Source: Phycisphaerae bacterium
Lineage (GTDB): Bacteria; Planctomycetota; Phycisphaerae; Sedimentisphaerales; Anaerobacaceae
Direction: 5' to 3'
NCBI GenBank assembly: GCA_026386805.1
Contig: JAPLMX010000189.1
Location: 1 to 64,000 of the forward strand
DNA: 64,000 nt
Below, piece by piece: positions 32,931-41,118 of this stretch. The notes under the pieces were generated by a model. That model did no database searches, had not been told where the DNA came from, and saw only the letters and a program-made list of their open reading frames with translations. Both the position numbers and the translations under genes were made by a program. Within the stretch, counting starts at the first letter, position 1. Each line of letters opens with the position of its first letter.

Positions 32931-33926
32931 ATGAACCACAACGAGATCAACCGCAGGCAGTTCGTATACGGTGCCGCCGCCACGGCGGCCACTGTGGCTG
33001 CCAGCCTGGGCCTTGCGAGCGCGAGCGAGCCGGCGAATCCATCGAAGATCCTCAGTTACAACCCGGACATGGAGTATCGCCGCCTGGGAAAGACGAATCT
33101 CATGGTATCGGCCGTGGCCCTGGGCGGACATTCGCGCAGCAACGACGAGGAACGCCGCGAGATCGTCAGCCGGTGTCTGGACGCGGGCATCAACTATATC
33201 GACGCCTGCTGGGACAACGAGGTCAAACGGGACGCCAAGGCCCTCAAAGGCCGGCGGGACAAAGCCTACCTGGCCCTGTCGCACGGGGCCAAGGAGGTTC
33301 GCAACGAGGACTTCCGCACGTCCAAGAAGCTCCTGGAATCGCTGGATGAGCTGCTCAAGGCATCGGACCAGGAATACACGGACCTCTGGCGAATCACCTG
33401 CCTGGAGCCCGGCGGCCGGCACACGTTCAATACCGCCTGCGAGATCGTCGATGCCCTGGAAAAGGGCAAGAAACAGGGCAAGGCCCGCTTCGGCGGCTTC
33501 TCCTCCCACGACCGGCGGTGGATTCAATTCATGATCGAATACTTCCCGCAGATCGACGTCGTGTGCTTTCCGTTCACGACCATGAGTAAGAAGGCGCCGC
33601 AGGACAGTCTTTTTGATGCGTTGAAGAAGCGCGACATTGGGGCCTTTGGGATCAAGCCCTTCGCGGCCGCTTCTCTCTTTGCCGGTACGCCGGAAGAGAA
33701 CAATCAGCGGGGCCGGCTGGCTATTCGATACATCCTGCACACCAACACCGTCACGCCCATTCCCGGCATGAACAGCGTCCAGGAAGTGGACAACGTGATC
33801 GCCGCCGTGAAGGAAAGGCGGCAATTGGACGTGAAGGAGAGTGCGGAGCTGGAACACGCCGGCCACCAGGCCTGGGCCAATCTGCCGACAAGTTACCAGT
33901 GGCTCAAGGATTGGCAGTATGTCTGA
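32931..33926 (+). CDS. Tat-exported aldo/keto-reductase-like protein
   Basis: A 331-residue TIM barrel of aldo/keto reductase type (MEYRRLGKTNLMVSAVALGG; later TPIPGMNSVQEVDNVIAAV). A Tat signal (NRRQFVYGAAATAA) directs export. Where classical members carry the catalytic Tyr, the sequence reads NYIDACWDNE, so the Tyr appears absent although the Lys (RRDKAYLA) and His (LSHG) are kept; its activity may differ. The ATG at 32931 has GGAG 6 bases upstream. Co-transcription with the LamG and cytochrome genes is likely. Confidence 0.83.
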   Translation: MNHNEINRRQFVYGAAATAATVAASLGLASASEPANPSKILSYNPDMEYRRLGKTNLMVSAVALGGHSRSNDEERREIVSRCLDAGINYIDACWDNEVKRDAKALKGRRDKAYLALSHGAKEVRNEDFRTSKKLLESLDELLKASDQEYTDLWRITCLEPGGRHTFNTACEIVDALEKGKKQGKARFGGFSSHDRRWIQFMIEYFPQIDVVCFPFTTMSKKAPQDSLFDALKKRDIGAFGIKPFAAASLFAGTPEENNQRGRLAIRYILHTNTVTPIPGMNSVQEVDNVIAAVKERRQLDVKESAELEHAGHQAWANLPTSYQWLKDWQYV

Positions 33927-34629
33927 TCGGAAGCCGCATTCGCCAAGCCTCCAATACGATACCGGTGAGAATCTTGCGAGCGATGGGTGGCATGGGCAAA
34001 CTCGTTTGCCCGTGGACGTTCGGGCGCTCAGGTCCAATCGAAGGAGCACCGTCAAACGAGTTTGGCGGTGCCACCCGGCAGACTCCAAGCGCAACCTTCT
34101 CCTTGTGACATGCGTAATCTCGATGATTCTGGCCGGCGGTTGCGAGCGAACCTCAACCACCGACCAACCTCAGGTGCAGACTGCTCCGGCAGATCATCCG
34201 GAGCCTCCGGCCAATGAGCCGCCCAAACCTGCCACGCCGGCGCCGTTGCTGTTGGAAGACGAGCCGGCGGTCCAAGGGTCAAACGGACCCGCCGCCGACA
34301 ACAACCGCTGTTTCGTCTGCCATGTCAACTACCTGCAGGAAAAGCTCGCCGTCACCCATGCCAAAGCCAACATCGGGTGTGCCCGTTGTCACGGAGCAAG
34401 CGACGCCCACATTGCGGATGAATCCTGGGCTTCCGGCGGAAACGGCACGGCCCCGGACCTCATGTATCCCAGGGACAAGATCAACCCCTCCTGCATGCAC
34501 TGCCACCCCAAGGACAAGATCGACACGCCGCAGCACCAGGCGGTCCTGACCGACACAGAGGGCAAGCAGGTCTGCACCGACTGCCACGGCAGTCATCGCC
34601 TGCCCCAGCGCCGCTGCAAGTGGAAATAG
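33919..34629 (+). CDS. Multihaem cytochrome c lipoprotein with repeat in its 5' region
   Basis: The protein carries four C-x2-C-H haem sites (CFVCH, CARCH, CMHCH, CTDCH) in its last 120 residues after a Pro-rich linker. A lipoprotein signal (RNLLLVTCVISMILAGGC) lies before it, so an envelope electron carrier is likely. The true start is unclear. No good start lies just before the signal; the ATG at 33919 (AAGGA upstream, overlapping the previous stop) stays open through a compound palindrome (33985-34076). A GTG at 34105 is the short alternative. The palindrome probably entered the 5' end of this gene. Confidence 0.7.
   Translation: MSDRKPHSPSLQYDTGENLASDGWHGQTRLPVDVRALRSNRRSTVKRVWRCHPADSKRNLLLVTCVISMILAGGCERTSTTDQPQVQTAPADHPEPPANEPPKPATPAPLLLEDEPAVQGSNGPAADNNRCFVCHVNYLQEKLAVTHAKANIGCARCHGASDAHIADESWASGGNGTAPDLMYPRDKINPSCMHCHPKDKIDTPQHQAVLTDTEGKQVCTDCHGSHRLPQRRCKWK
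33985..34076. repeat. Compound palindrome (GGGTGGCA arms)
   Basis: GGGTGGCATGGGCAAACTCG and its right counterpart GAGTTTGGCGGTGCCACCC frame unrelated DNA. Each arm has its own hairpin (GGGCAAACTCGTTTGCCC on the left). It lies in frame within the upstream part of the cytochrome gene. Confidence 0.65.
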
Positions 34630-34651
34630 GAGCGGTTCTCCTGGATACTTC

Positions 34652-34738
34652 GGGTGGCAGCCTCAAGCGCAGCTCGGGGATGGCTTGCTCTGTCTATGCC
34701 TGCCATCCCCAAGGCCTTCGGCCTTGAGGCTGCCACCC
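34652..34738. repeat. Compound palindrome (GGGTGGCAGCCTCAAG arms)
   Basis: The left arm GGGTGGCAGCCTCAAG matches right arm CTTGAGGCTGCCACCC as a perfect 16-bp inverted repeat, with inner GGGGATGGC/GCCATCCCC and AAGGCCTTCGGCCTT hairpins. It lies between convergent genes, where it could act as a terminator. Confidence 0.65.
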
Positions 34739-34766
34739 GTCGCAATCCACAATCCGAAATCCGCAA

Positions 34767-36062
34767 TCAGATCAGTTGTGTCTGGCCCGGGACGGCTACG
34801 GGTGCGACCGGCAGATCGCCCATTTCGTACTTGGCGGGCGTAAGGTCGAGCTTGGAAGCGTTCAGCGCCCAGTCCCACTTCATGGCCCGACCCGTGTAGG
34901 CGCTCATCCGGCCCATAATCAGGGTCATTGTCGTCTCCGCGATCCGGCGGCACTCGTTCCGCGGCTTGCCCTCGCGAATGCTCTGGAAGAGATTCGTAAA
35001 CTGGGCGACTTCGCCGCTGTGGATGGGATCGCTGTACGTGAAGACCTTGCGGCCTCGCGTGTCCTCGATATAGCCCATCGAGCGGTCGGTGACGGTGGCG
35101 CCCTTGGTGCACAGGACCCGCTCGCCGATCTTCGACGTGGATCCCTCGATCTGGGAGCACATGCTCATCACGCGAACGCCGTTGGGGTATTCGTATTCGA
35201 TTGTGAAATGGTCCCAGATATTGCCGAACTCGGGACTGGTGCGGCTCTGGCGACCTCCCATGCCAAGGCAGGAGACGGGGTGCGATCCGATGGCCCAGTT
35301 GATCACGTCCATGTTATGGAGGTGTTGCTCGACGATATGATCTCCCGAGAGCCATGTGAAGTAGGGCCAGCAGCGAATCTGCCACTCCATGTCGGACCAG
35401 CCGGACTGACGCTGTTCCCAGTGCCATTTGGAGCTGCCCCAGTTCCAGTACGCCTGCCCGCCGACGACTTCGCCGAGATCGCCGTTGTGGACCCGCTTCA
35501 TCAATTCCTGGTACTGCGGCTGCCACCGCTGCTGCGTCCCGACCACGATGGAGAGCTTTTTCTGGTCGGCGATATCGGCCGACGCCAGCAGAGACCGGAT
35601 GCCCACGGGATCGACGGCCCCGGGCTTTTCCATGAAGACGTGCTTGCCTGCTTCCACGGCGGCCCGCAGCGTCTGCGGACGAAAGCCGGGCGGCGTCAGG
35701 AGCAGCACGGCGTCCACGTCCTTCATGGCCATGACCTTCTTATGGGCGTCGAAGCCGATAAAGCTGGTCTGAGGCGTCACCTTGACGCGGTCGGGGACCT
35801 CCTTCTTCATCCTCGCCAGTGAGCTTTCGAGCCGGTCCGGCAGCAGCTCGGCCATAGCGATCATCTCCACGCCGGGGGCGGACTTGAGACAGTCGATCGC
35901 GTCCTTCGTCCCTCGGTCGCCGCAACCAACCATGGCGACCCGGATCTTATCGGAGCCGGCGGCAAACACCCGGCCGCTCGATGACAATACGACACCGGCC
36001 GACACAGCGGCCCCCGCCTTGAGCAGGTCCCTGCGAGAAAACTGTGACTTTCGATTCTTCAT
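34767..36062 (-). CDS. Tat-exported Gfo/Idh/MocA family oxidoreductase
   Basis: A 431-residue member with Tat signal (SRRDLLKAGAAVSAGVV), Rossmann motif VAMVGCGDRG and the catalytic-type MEKPGAVD. The C-terminal GGQAYWNWGSSKWHWEQ and HNMDVINWAIG are typical of the large planctomycete clade with a substrate pocket rich in Trp. The ATG at 36062 with AGGAGG 9 bases upstream is chosen over an upstream one. It is divergent from the Fur-type gene; the 300-base space between them holds only the promoter listed. Confidence 0.88.
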   Translation of the reverse strand: MKNRKSQFSRRDLLKAGAAVSAGVVLSSSGRVFAAGSDKIRVAMVGCGDRGTKDAIDCLKSAPGVEMIAMAELLPDRLESSLARMKKEVPDRVKVTPQTSFIGFDAHKKVMAMKDVDAVLLLTPPGFRPQTLRAAVEAGKHVFMEKPGAVDPVGIRSLLASADIADQKKLSIVVGTQQRWQPQYQELMKRVHNGDLGEVVGGQAYWNWGSSKWHWEQRQSGWSDMEWQIRCWPYFTWLSGDHIVEQHLHNMDVINWAIGSHPVSCLGMGGRQSRTSPEFGNIWDHFTIEYEYPNGVRVMSMCSQIEGSTSKIGERVLCTKGATVTDRSMGYIEDTRGRKVFTYSDPIHSGEVAQFTNLFQSIREGKPRNECRRIAETTMTLIMGRMSAYTGRAMKWDWALNASKLDLTPAKYEMGDLPVAPVAVPGQTQLI

Positions 36063-36112
36063 TGTGCGTGTCCTCCTATTGAGATGCGTGGTTTGTGACT
36101 CATGCCCCCTAC

Positions 36113-36139
36113 CATATAGGAAAGCGATGTCCCGGTCAA
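36113..36139 (-). promoter_or_regulatory. Possible promoter for the gene at 36062
   Basis: The minus strand shows TTGACC (36134-36139) and TATATG (36113-36118) with a short 15-base spacer, about 50 bases before the start. Confidence 0.35.
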
Positions 36140-36368
36140 TCGCTCGGACGGGGAGACCGAACACCGAAGATTCTCAGAGATTGCTTGCACAACGGGACAC
36201 GCGAGACTATCATCGACCCTCACTTGCACGGAAAGACGCCTTGGTGAGATAAGGATGCCCTGGATTGCATCCGCGGATGACGGTGCAATAGTCCTTGGGA
36301 TTTACCCTGAATTGAGATTCGAGCAGCAACGGGATCTGCGGGAGACTCAGGCCCGTGAGGGAACACGC

Positions 36369-36836
36369 ATGAGGGGAAAGACGAACGCAACGACGGGACT
36401 GGGGATCGAGGAGCAGATGAATGCCTTTCGGGCGAAGTGCCACCAGAGGAGTCTGAAGGTCACTCCGCAGCGCATGGCGGTCTACAAGGCCCTCCTCGAG
36501 AGCACGGAGCACCCTGGCGCCGAGGCGGTGTTCCGGCAGCTTCGAGAGACCTTCCCGAGCATTTCGCTCGATACGGTCAACCGAACCCTGCTAACCCTGA
36601 ACGACATCGGCGCCGCCTTCGTCGTCGAAGGCTCGGGAGACGCCAAGCGGTTCGACGCCAATCTGAAAATTCATCAGCATTTCAAATGCGTTAAGTGCAA
36701 GCGAATCATAGACTTCCATCACGAAGCGTTTGACTCGATCGACATTCCGGAAAACCTTATGGCCAGGTTCGCCGTACTCAGAAAGACCGTGTATCTGGAA
36801 GGATACTGTGACCTGTGCAAAACAAAGCAAAAGTGA
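36369..36836 (+). CDS. Fur-family transcriptional regulator (PerR-like)
   Basis: A 155-residue metal-dependent repressor. The winged helix (LKVTPQRMAVYKALLESTEHP...TVNRTLLTLNDIG) is followed by a dimerisation domain with HQHFKCVKCKRIIDF and YCDLCK, whose two C-x2-C pairs form the structural zinc site. The position at the head of a peroxide/superoxide/oxygen defence cluster makes a PerR-type peroxide sensor more likely than an iron-only Fur. The ATG at 36369 has GAGGG upstream; one at 36420 is an alternative. A box sequence could not be identified. Confidence 0.85.
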   Translation: MRGKTNATTGLGIEEQMNAFRAKCHQRSLKVTPQRMAVYKALLESTEHPGAEAVFRQLRETFPSISLDTVNRTLLTLNDIGAAFVVEGSGDAKRFDANLKIHQHFKCVKCKRIIDFHHEAFDSIDIPENLMARFAVLRKTVYLEGYCDLCKTKQK

Positions 36837-36944
36837 AAAGGCAAAAGGTCCTGCTGCAGATCGGCCGTCAGCACCGGATTGAGCGGTTCCAGTCTGCCGG
36901 CACCTTTTCCCTTTTGCCTTTTTACCTTTTACCTGTCCAAAGGA
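36836..36944. repeat. Word-like inverted repeat (AAAAGGCAAAAGG / CCTTTTGCCTTTTT)
   Basis: GTGAAAAGGCAAAAGGTCC on the left is answered by CCTTTTCCCTTTTGCCTTTT on the right, with about 60 bases between. It separates the regulator from rubrerythrin. Confidence 0.55.
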
Positions 36945-36951
36945 GGTCTGA

Positions 36952-37524
36952 ATGAGTCTAAAGGGCACCGAAACCGAACGGAATCTGCTGACCGCCTTTG
37001 CGGGCGAATCGCAGGCCAGGAACCGCTATACGTACTTCGCCGGCAAGGCCCGGGAGGAAGGCTACGAGCAAATGGCGGCCATTTTCGAAGAGACGGCCAA
37101 CCAGGAAAAGGAGCACGCCAAACGGCTGTTCAATTTCCTCGAAGGCGGCGAAGTCGAGATTCGGGCCGCTTTCCCGGCCGGCGTCATCGGCACGACCCTG
37201 CAAAACCTGCAAGCGGCCGCCGCCGGCGAGCACTACGAGAACACCGAGATGTACCCGGGGTTCGCGCAGGTGGCCGAGAAAGAAGGGCTCAAGGAAATCG
37301 CCGCCGTGTTCCGCAAGATCGCCGTCGCGGAGAAGCGGCACGAGGACCGGTACCTCGCCCTGGCCAAGAACATTTCGGACGGCACCGTCTTCAAGCGCAG
37401 CACGCCCGTTCGGTGGGTCTGCCGCCACTGCGGGCTGGTCCACGAGGGGCTGGAGGCCCCCAAGATCTGCCCGGCCTGCGGCAAGACGCGCGCCTATTTC
37501 GAGATCGAAGCCGCCAACTATTAG
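36952..37524 (+). CDS. rbr: Rubrerythrin
   Basis: A 190-residue cytoplasmic NADH-peroxidase of anaerobes that reduces H2O2. The N-terminal four-helix diiron domain has the E-x2-H ligands ([10 protein letters not shown] and [10 protein letters not shown]), and the C-terminal rubredoxin domain has CRHCG and CPACG. The length is typical. AAAGGAGG lies 7 bases before the ATG. Downstream rubredoxin and flavoprotein genes supply partners. Confidence 0.95.
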   Translation: MSLKGTETERNLLTAFAGESQARNRYTYFAGKAREEGYEQMAAIFEETANQEKEHAKRLFNFLEGGEVEIRAAFPAGVIGTTLQNLQAAAAGEHYENTEMYPGFAQVAEKEGLKEIAAVFRKIAVAEKRHEDRYLALAKNISDGTVFKRSTPVRWVCRHCGLVHEGLEAPKICPACGKTRAYFEIEAANY

Positions 37525-37553
37525 CCAATCCCCGCTGGGGGGCAAGGACAATC

Positions 37554-38183
37554 ATGAGGACGCCCATTCACAGCCGAAACAGTCCGACGGCTTTGCTGGT
37601 CTTGGGAACAATCCTGGGCGCCGTCGTGGGATGCCACGAGCCAAAGGGGAAGAAGGAGATTGACATGGCAGAGAGAACGGGCCTGATTACATTCAAGGGC
37701 GGTCCGCTGACCCTCGTCGGAAACGAGGCGAAGATCGGCCGGAAAGCACCGGAGGCCGAACTGGTAGCGAATGACCTTTCCGTCGTCAAGTTGTCCGCTT
37801 TGTGCCGGGGCAAGGTCTGCATCATTACGTCCGTGCCGTCGCTGGACACGCCGGTCTGCGACATGGAGACGCGACGCTTCAATGAAGAGGCCGGCAAGCT
37901 GGGTCAGGACGTTGTTGTCCTGACCGTCAGCAGAGACCTGCCTTTCGCCCAGAAACGCTGGTGCGGTGCGGCGGGTGTGAAGAACGTCCAAACGCTCTCC
38001 GATTATCGCGAGGCCGCCTTTGGCAAGGCCTACGGCGTGCTCATCAAGGAACTTCGGCTGCTCGCCCGGGCCGTATTCGTGCTGGATAAACAAGGCGTCA
38101 TCCGGTACGTAGAGTTAGTGAAAGAAGTGGCGAGCGAGCCGAACTACGGCGCCGCATTGACTGCCGCAAAAGAGCTTTTATGA
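37554..38183 (+). CDS. tpx: Thiol peroxidase (Tpx), possibly with lipoprotein and cytosolic forms
   Basis: An atypical two-Cys peroxiredoxin that reduces hydroperoxides. Counting from the internal ATG at 37665, the peroxidatic Cys is C65 in VPSLDTPVCDMETRRF and the resolving Cys is C100 in KRWCGAAG, 35 apart as in E. coli Tpx. Two starts look real. ATG 37554 (AAGGA, 5 bases) adds a lipoprotein signal with VVGC lipobox; ATG 37665 (AAGGAG, 6 bases) gives the standard 172-residue enzyme. The longer form is listed here. Confidence 0.88.
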   Translation: MRTPIHSRNSPTALLVLGTILGAVVGCHEPKGKKEIDMAERTGLITFKGGPLTLVGNEAKIGRKAPEAELVANDLSVVKLSALCRGKVCIITSVPSLDTPVCDMETRRFNEEAGKLGQDVVVLTVSRDLPFAQKRWCGAAGVKNVQTLSDYREAAFGKAYGVLIKELRLLARAVFVLDKQGVIRYVELVKEVASEPNYGAALTAAKELL

Positions 38184-38198
38184 AGAGGGACTGACAAG

Positions 38199-39380
38199 AT
38201 GCAGGAACTGAGGCCGGATATCTATTCGATTCGCGCTATCGACTGGGATCGTCGGCTCTTCGACGAGCTGATCCCGCTGCCCGAGGGGACCACGTACAAC
38301 GCCTACCTGGTGGAAGGGAGCGAGAAGACCGCCCTGCTCGATACGGTGGACCCAACAAAGACCGGCACTCTCATAGACAGTCTAAACGCTTCCGGCGTGG
38401 ATCGAATCGACTACGTCGTCTCGCATCACGCCGAGCAGGACCATTCCGGCTCGATCCCGAATGTCCTGGCGCGCTGCCCGGAGGCGAAGGTCGTCACGAA
38501 CGCCAAGTGCAAGGCCATGCTCATCGATCTCCTGCACATCGACGAAGGCAAGTTCCTCACGATCACGGAAGGCCAGACGCTGCCCTTGGGGGGCAAAACG
38601 CTGCAATTCTTCGATATCCCGTGGGTCCACTGGCCGGAGACCATGTGCACCTACCTGCAGCAGGAGCGAATCCTGTTCCCCTGCGATTTCTTCGGGTCGC
38701 ATTTGGCCACGAGCAGTCTGTACACCGAAGATGAGGCCTTGGTCTACGAGTCGGCCAAGAGATACTACGCCGAGATCATGATGCCCTTCCGGACGATGAT
38801 CAAAAAGAACCTCGAGAAGCTCGGCAAGCTCCAGATCGACATGATCGCCCCCAGCCACGGGCCGGTGTACAACAAGCCCGGTTTCATCGTCCAGGCGTAC
38901 AAGGACTGGGTCGGCGATAGCGTCAAGAACGAGGTCGTGCTGGCCTACGTTTCCATGCACGAGAGCACGAAAATGATGGTCGAGCACTTCTCGAATGCCC
39001 TGATCCGGCGCGGCATCACGGTCAAGCAGTTCAACCTCACCGTGGCAGACCTGGGCCGACTCGCGATCGCCCTCGTCGATGCCGCCACGATCGTGCTCGG
39101 CTCGCCCACGGTCCTGACCGGGGCACACCCCAAGGCAGCCTACGCGGCGTTTGTGGCCAACGCCCTGCGGCCCAAAACGAGATTCGCCTCGATCATCGGC
39201 TCCTTCGGCTGGGGCGGCAAGATGGTCGACCAGCTTGCGGGACTCTTGACGAACCTGAAGGTCGAGCTGATCCCGCCCGTGATCGCCAAGGGACAGCCCA
39301 AGGCCGAGGATTTCGTCGCCCTGGAGAAGCTGGCCGATCAGATCCTGGCCAAGCATCAATCGGCCGGAATCGCCAAATGA
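38199..39380 (+). CDS. FprA-type flavodiiron protein (oxygen/NO reductase)
   Basis: A 393-residue flavodiiron protein that reduces O2 to water (or NO to N2O) with electrons from rubredoxin. The N-terminal metallo-beta-lactamase-like domain carries the diiron ligands H-x-E-x-D-H at 77-82 (HAEQDH). The C-terminal flavodoxin domain begins near residue 247 (VVLAYVSMHESTKMMVEHF) and binds FMN. It has no fused rubredoxin domain, and a free rubredoxin gene lies 1.5 kb downstream. It is 15 bases after tpx. Confidence 0.93.
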   Translation: MQELRPDIYSIRAIDWDRRLFDELIPLPEGTTYNAYLVEGSEKTALLDTVDPTKTGTLIDSLNASGVDRIDYVVSHHAEQDHSGSIPNVLARCPEAKVVTNAKCKAMLIDLLHIDEGKFLTITEGQTLPLGGKTLQFFDIPWVHWPETMCTYLQQERILFPCDFFGSHLATSSLYTEDEALVYESAKRYYAEIMMPFRTMIKKNLEKLGKLQIDMIAPSHGPVYNKPGFIVQAYKDWVGDSVKNEVVLAYVSMHESTKMMVEHFSNALIRRGITVKQFNLTVADLGRLAIALVDAATIVLGSPTVLTGAHPKAAYAAFVANALRPKTRFASIIGSFGWGGKMVDQLAGLLTNLKVELIPPVIAKGQPKAEDFVALEKLADQILAKHQSAGIAK

Positions 39381-39440
39381 AAACGTCTTGGCCGTCCGCC
39401 AAGCGCAGATATCATTGAAAATGGAAAGGGAAGAAAAGGG

Positions 39441-39818
39441 ATGGCAGAGAAACTTCAAGTCTACAAGTGCGCCAGTTGCGGCAACGTCGCAGAGGTTCTC
39501 ACCGCCGGCAACGGTATCTTCGCGTGCTGCAACAAACCGATGGTGCACCTGGCGCCCAAGTCAGCAGACCAGGGCAAGGAGAAGCACGTGCCAGTCATCG
39601 AGAAGTTCAACGGCGGCTTCAAAGTGAAGATCGGCAGCATTCCCCATCCGATGGAAGACAAGCACTTCATCGAGTGGATCGAGGTCGTCACGGACGGCAA
39701 GGTTTATCGCCAGTCCCTCAAGCCCGGCCAGGCGCCCGAGGCGGTGTTCAACCTGGCCGCCGAGAACATCTGTGCCAGAGAGCACTGCAACATTCACGGA
39801 CTGTGGGAGGTGAAGTAG
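39441..39818 (+). CDS. dfx: Desulfoferrodoxin (superoxide reductase, 2Fe type)
   Basis: A 125-residue superoxide reductase, which reduces superoxide to peroxide without making oxygen. The N-terminal desulforedoxin centre I is C10, C13, C29 and C30. The catalytic centre II is formed by H49, H67, H73, C114 and H117 ([25 protein letters not shown]). The peroxide made is removed by rubrerythrin and Tpx encoded in the same cluster. It ends one base before the ferritin gene. Confidence 0.95.
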   Translation: MAEKLQVYKCASCGNVAEVLTAGNGIFACCNKPMVHLAPKSADQGKEKHVPVIEKFNGGFKVKIGSIPHPMEDKHFIEWIEVVTDGKVYRQSLKPGQAPEAVFNLAAENICAREHCNIHGLWEVK

Positions 39819-39819
39819 T

Positions 39820-40308
39820 ATGATCAGCGAAAAAATGGAAAAAGCTCTGAACGAGCAGATCAACGAGGAGTTGTACTCCGCCTATCTCTATTTGGCCATG
39901 TCGGCCTGGTTCGAGTCGCAGAACCTCCCCGGCTTCGCGGCCTGGATGAAAGTGCAAATGCGGGAGGAGAATGTACACGCCCTGAAGCTGTTCGACTTCA
40001 TCCACGAGCGTCGCGGCCGAGCCGTGCTCAAGGCGATCAAGGAGCCGGGCAAGGACTGGAAGTCGCCGCTGGCGGCCTTTGAGGCGGCGTTGGAGCACGA
40101 GCAGCACATCACCGGCTGCATCAACAAGCTCATGAATCTGGCCGTCGCGGAGAAGGATCACGCCACGGCCGGCCTGCTGCAATGGTTCGTCAAAGAGCAG
40201 GTCGAGGAAGAAGCTTCGGCGGACCGGATCGTCCAGATGCTCAAGATGGCGGCCAACGCCCCCGGTGCCCTGCTGATGCTGGACCACGCGATGGGTGAGC
40301 GCAAATAA
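39820..40308 (+). CDS. ftnA: Ferritin (non-haem)
   Basis: A 162-residue iron-storage ferritin. The four-helix bundle shows ferroxidase ligands in NEELYSAYLYLAM and REENVHALKLFDFI, plus the later helix EEEASADRIVQML. It limits Fenton chemistry by storing iron. Its start lies one base after the desulfoferrodoxin stop, so the two are translated together. Confidence 0.93.
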   Translation: MISEKMEKALNEQINEELYSAYLYLAMSAWFESQNLPGFAAWMKVQMREENVHALKLFDFIHERRGRAVLKAIKEPGKDWKSPLAAFEAALEHEQHITGCINKLMNLAVAEKDHATAGLLQWFVKEQVEEEASADRIVQMLKMAANAPGALLMLDHAMGERK

Positions 40309-40338
40309 CCGCCGACAAGACACGAAGGAGAAGCATGC

Positions 40339-40833
40339 ATGAGCATCACATTCAACGCCGATGAAGTCTTCGAAATGGCGGAGCAGATCGAGCGCAATGG
40401 CGCCAAGTTCTATCGCGAGGCCGCGGCGAAGATCTCGGACCGCCAAGCCAAGGACCTGTTCCTGCGCTTGGCCGGGATGGAAGACGGCCACCTGCGGACG
40501 TTTCAGCAGATGAGAAAGACGCTGAGCGCTCGGGAGAAGGAAGAAACGACGTTCGATCCCGAGGGCGAGGCCGCGTTCTATCTGCAGGCGATGGCGGACG
40601 AGCGGGGGTCCGAGGGCAAGAAGACCCCCACCGTGAAGCTGACCGGCCAGGAATCCACGCAAGAGCTGTTCGACGTCGCCATCGGCGCGGAGAAGAACTC
40701 CATCCTCTACTACGTCGGGCTCAAGGGTCTCGTCCCGGAGGGAGCCGGCCGAGACAAGGTCGAGGTCATTATCCGGGAAGAGGCCGGCCATCTCGCCGAA
40801 TTGCGGCGGCAAATGGACGCGCTGAAAGCTTAG
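40339..40833 (+). CDS. Ferritin-like diiron protein (rubrerythrin family, no rubredoxin domain)
   Basis: A 164-residue protein with two E-x2-H-type iron motifs ([26 protein letters not shown] and [13 protein letters not shown]). It resembles erythrin/ferritin-like proteins of anaerobes and lacks the C-terminal rubredoxin knuckles. The role is probably peroxide or iron handling within this cluster. GAAGGAG lies upstream of the ATG. Confidence 0.85.
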   Translation: MSITFNADEVFEMAEQIERNGAKFYREAAAKISDRQAKDLFLRLAGMEDGHLRTFQQMRKTLSAREKEETTFDPEGEAAFYLQAMADERGSEGKKTPTVKLTGQESTQELFDVAIGAEKNSILYYVGLKGLVPEGAGRDKVEVIIREEAGHLAELRRQMDALKA

Positions 40834-40849
40834 TGGAAAGGAACGACTG

Positions 40850-41014
40850 ATGAAATATCAATGCCTCCTGTGCAGCTACGTCTACGATCCCGCCCTGGGC
40901 GACCCGGACAATGGCGTCAAGCCCGGCACCGCGTTCGAAGATCTGCCGGACGAGTGGGTGTGCCCGGAATGCGGCGCCGGCAAAGACGAATTCGAGCCGG
41001 TCGAAGACGAGTGA
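40850..41014 (+). CDS. Rubredoxin
   Basis: A 54-residue Fe(Cys)4 electron carrier. The four ligands are C5, C8, C38 and C41 (CLLC and CPEC), with the typical [13 protein letters not shown] and WVCPECG motifs. It is the likely electron donor to the FprA protein, rubrerythrin and superoxide reductase of the same cluster. It lies 16 bases after the ferritin-like gene with GAAAGGA upstream. Confidence 0.95.
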   Translation: MKYQCLLCSYVYDPALGDPDNGVKPGTAFEDLPDEWVCPECGAGKDEFEPVEDE

Positions 41015-41100
41015 AGTTTCAAGTGTGAAGTTGGAAGCAGTCGCGACAAAACGCTCTCTGCACTTCAGACTTCACACTTCAAACTTGCAGCTTCAGACTG
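41013..41100. repeat. Word-like inverted repeat (AAGTGTGAAGTTGGAAG / CTTCACACTTCAAAC)
   Basis: Left words GTTTCAAGTGTGAAGTTGGAA face right words ACTTCACACTTCAAACTTGCAG. The element begins at the rubredoxin stop codon and ends just before zwf. Confidence 0.55.
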
Positions 41101-41118
41101 TCTTCGTGGGGGTGGGAC

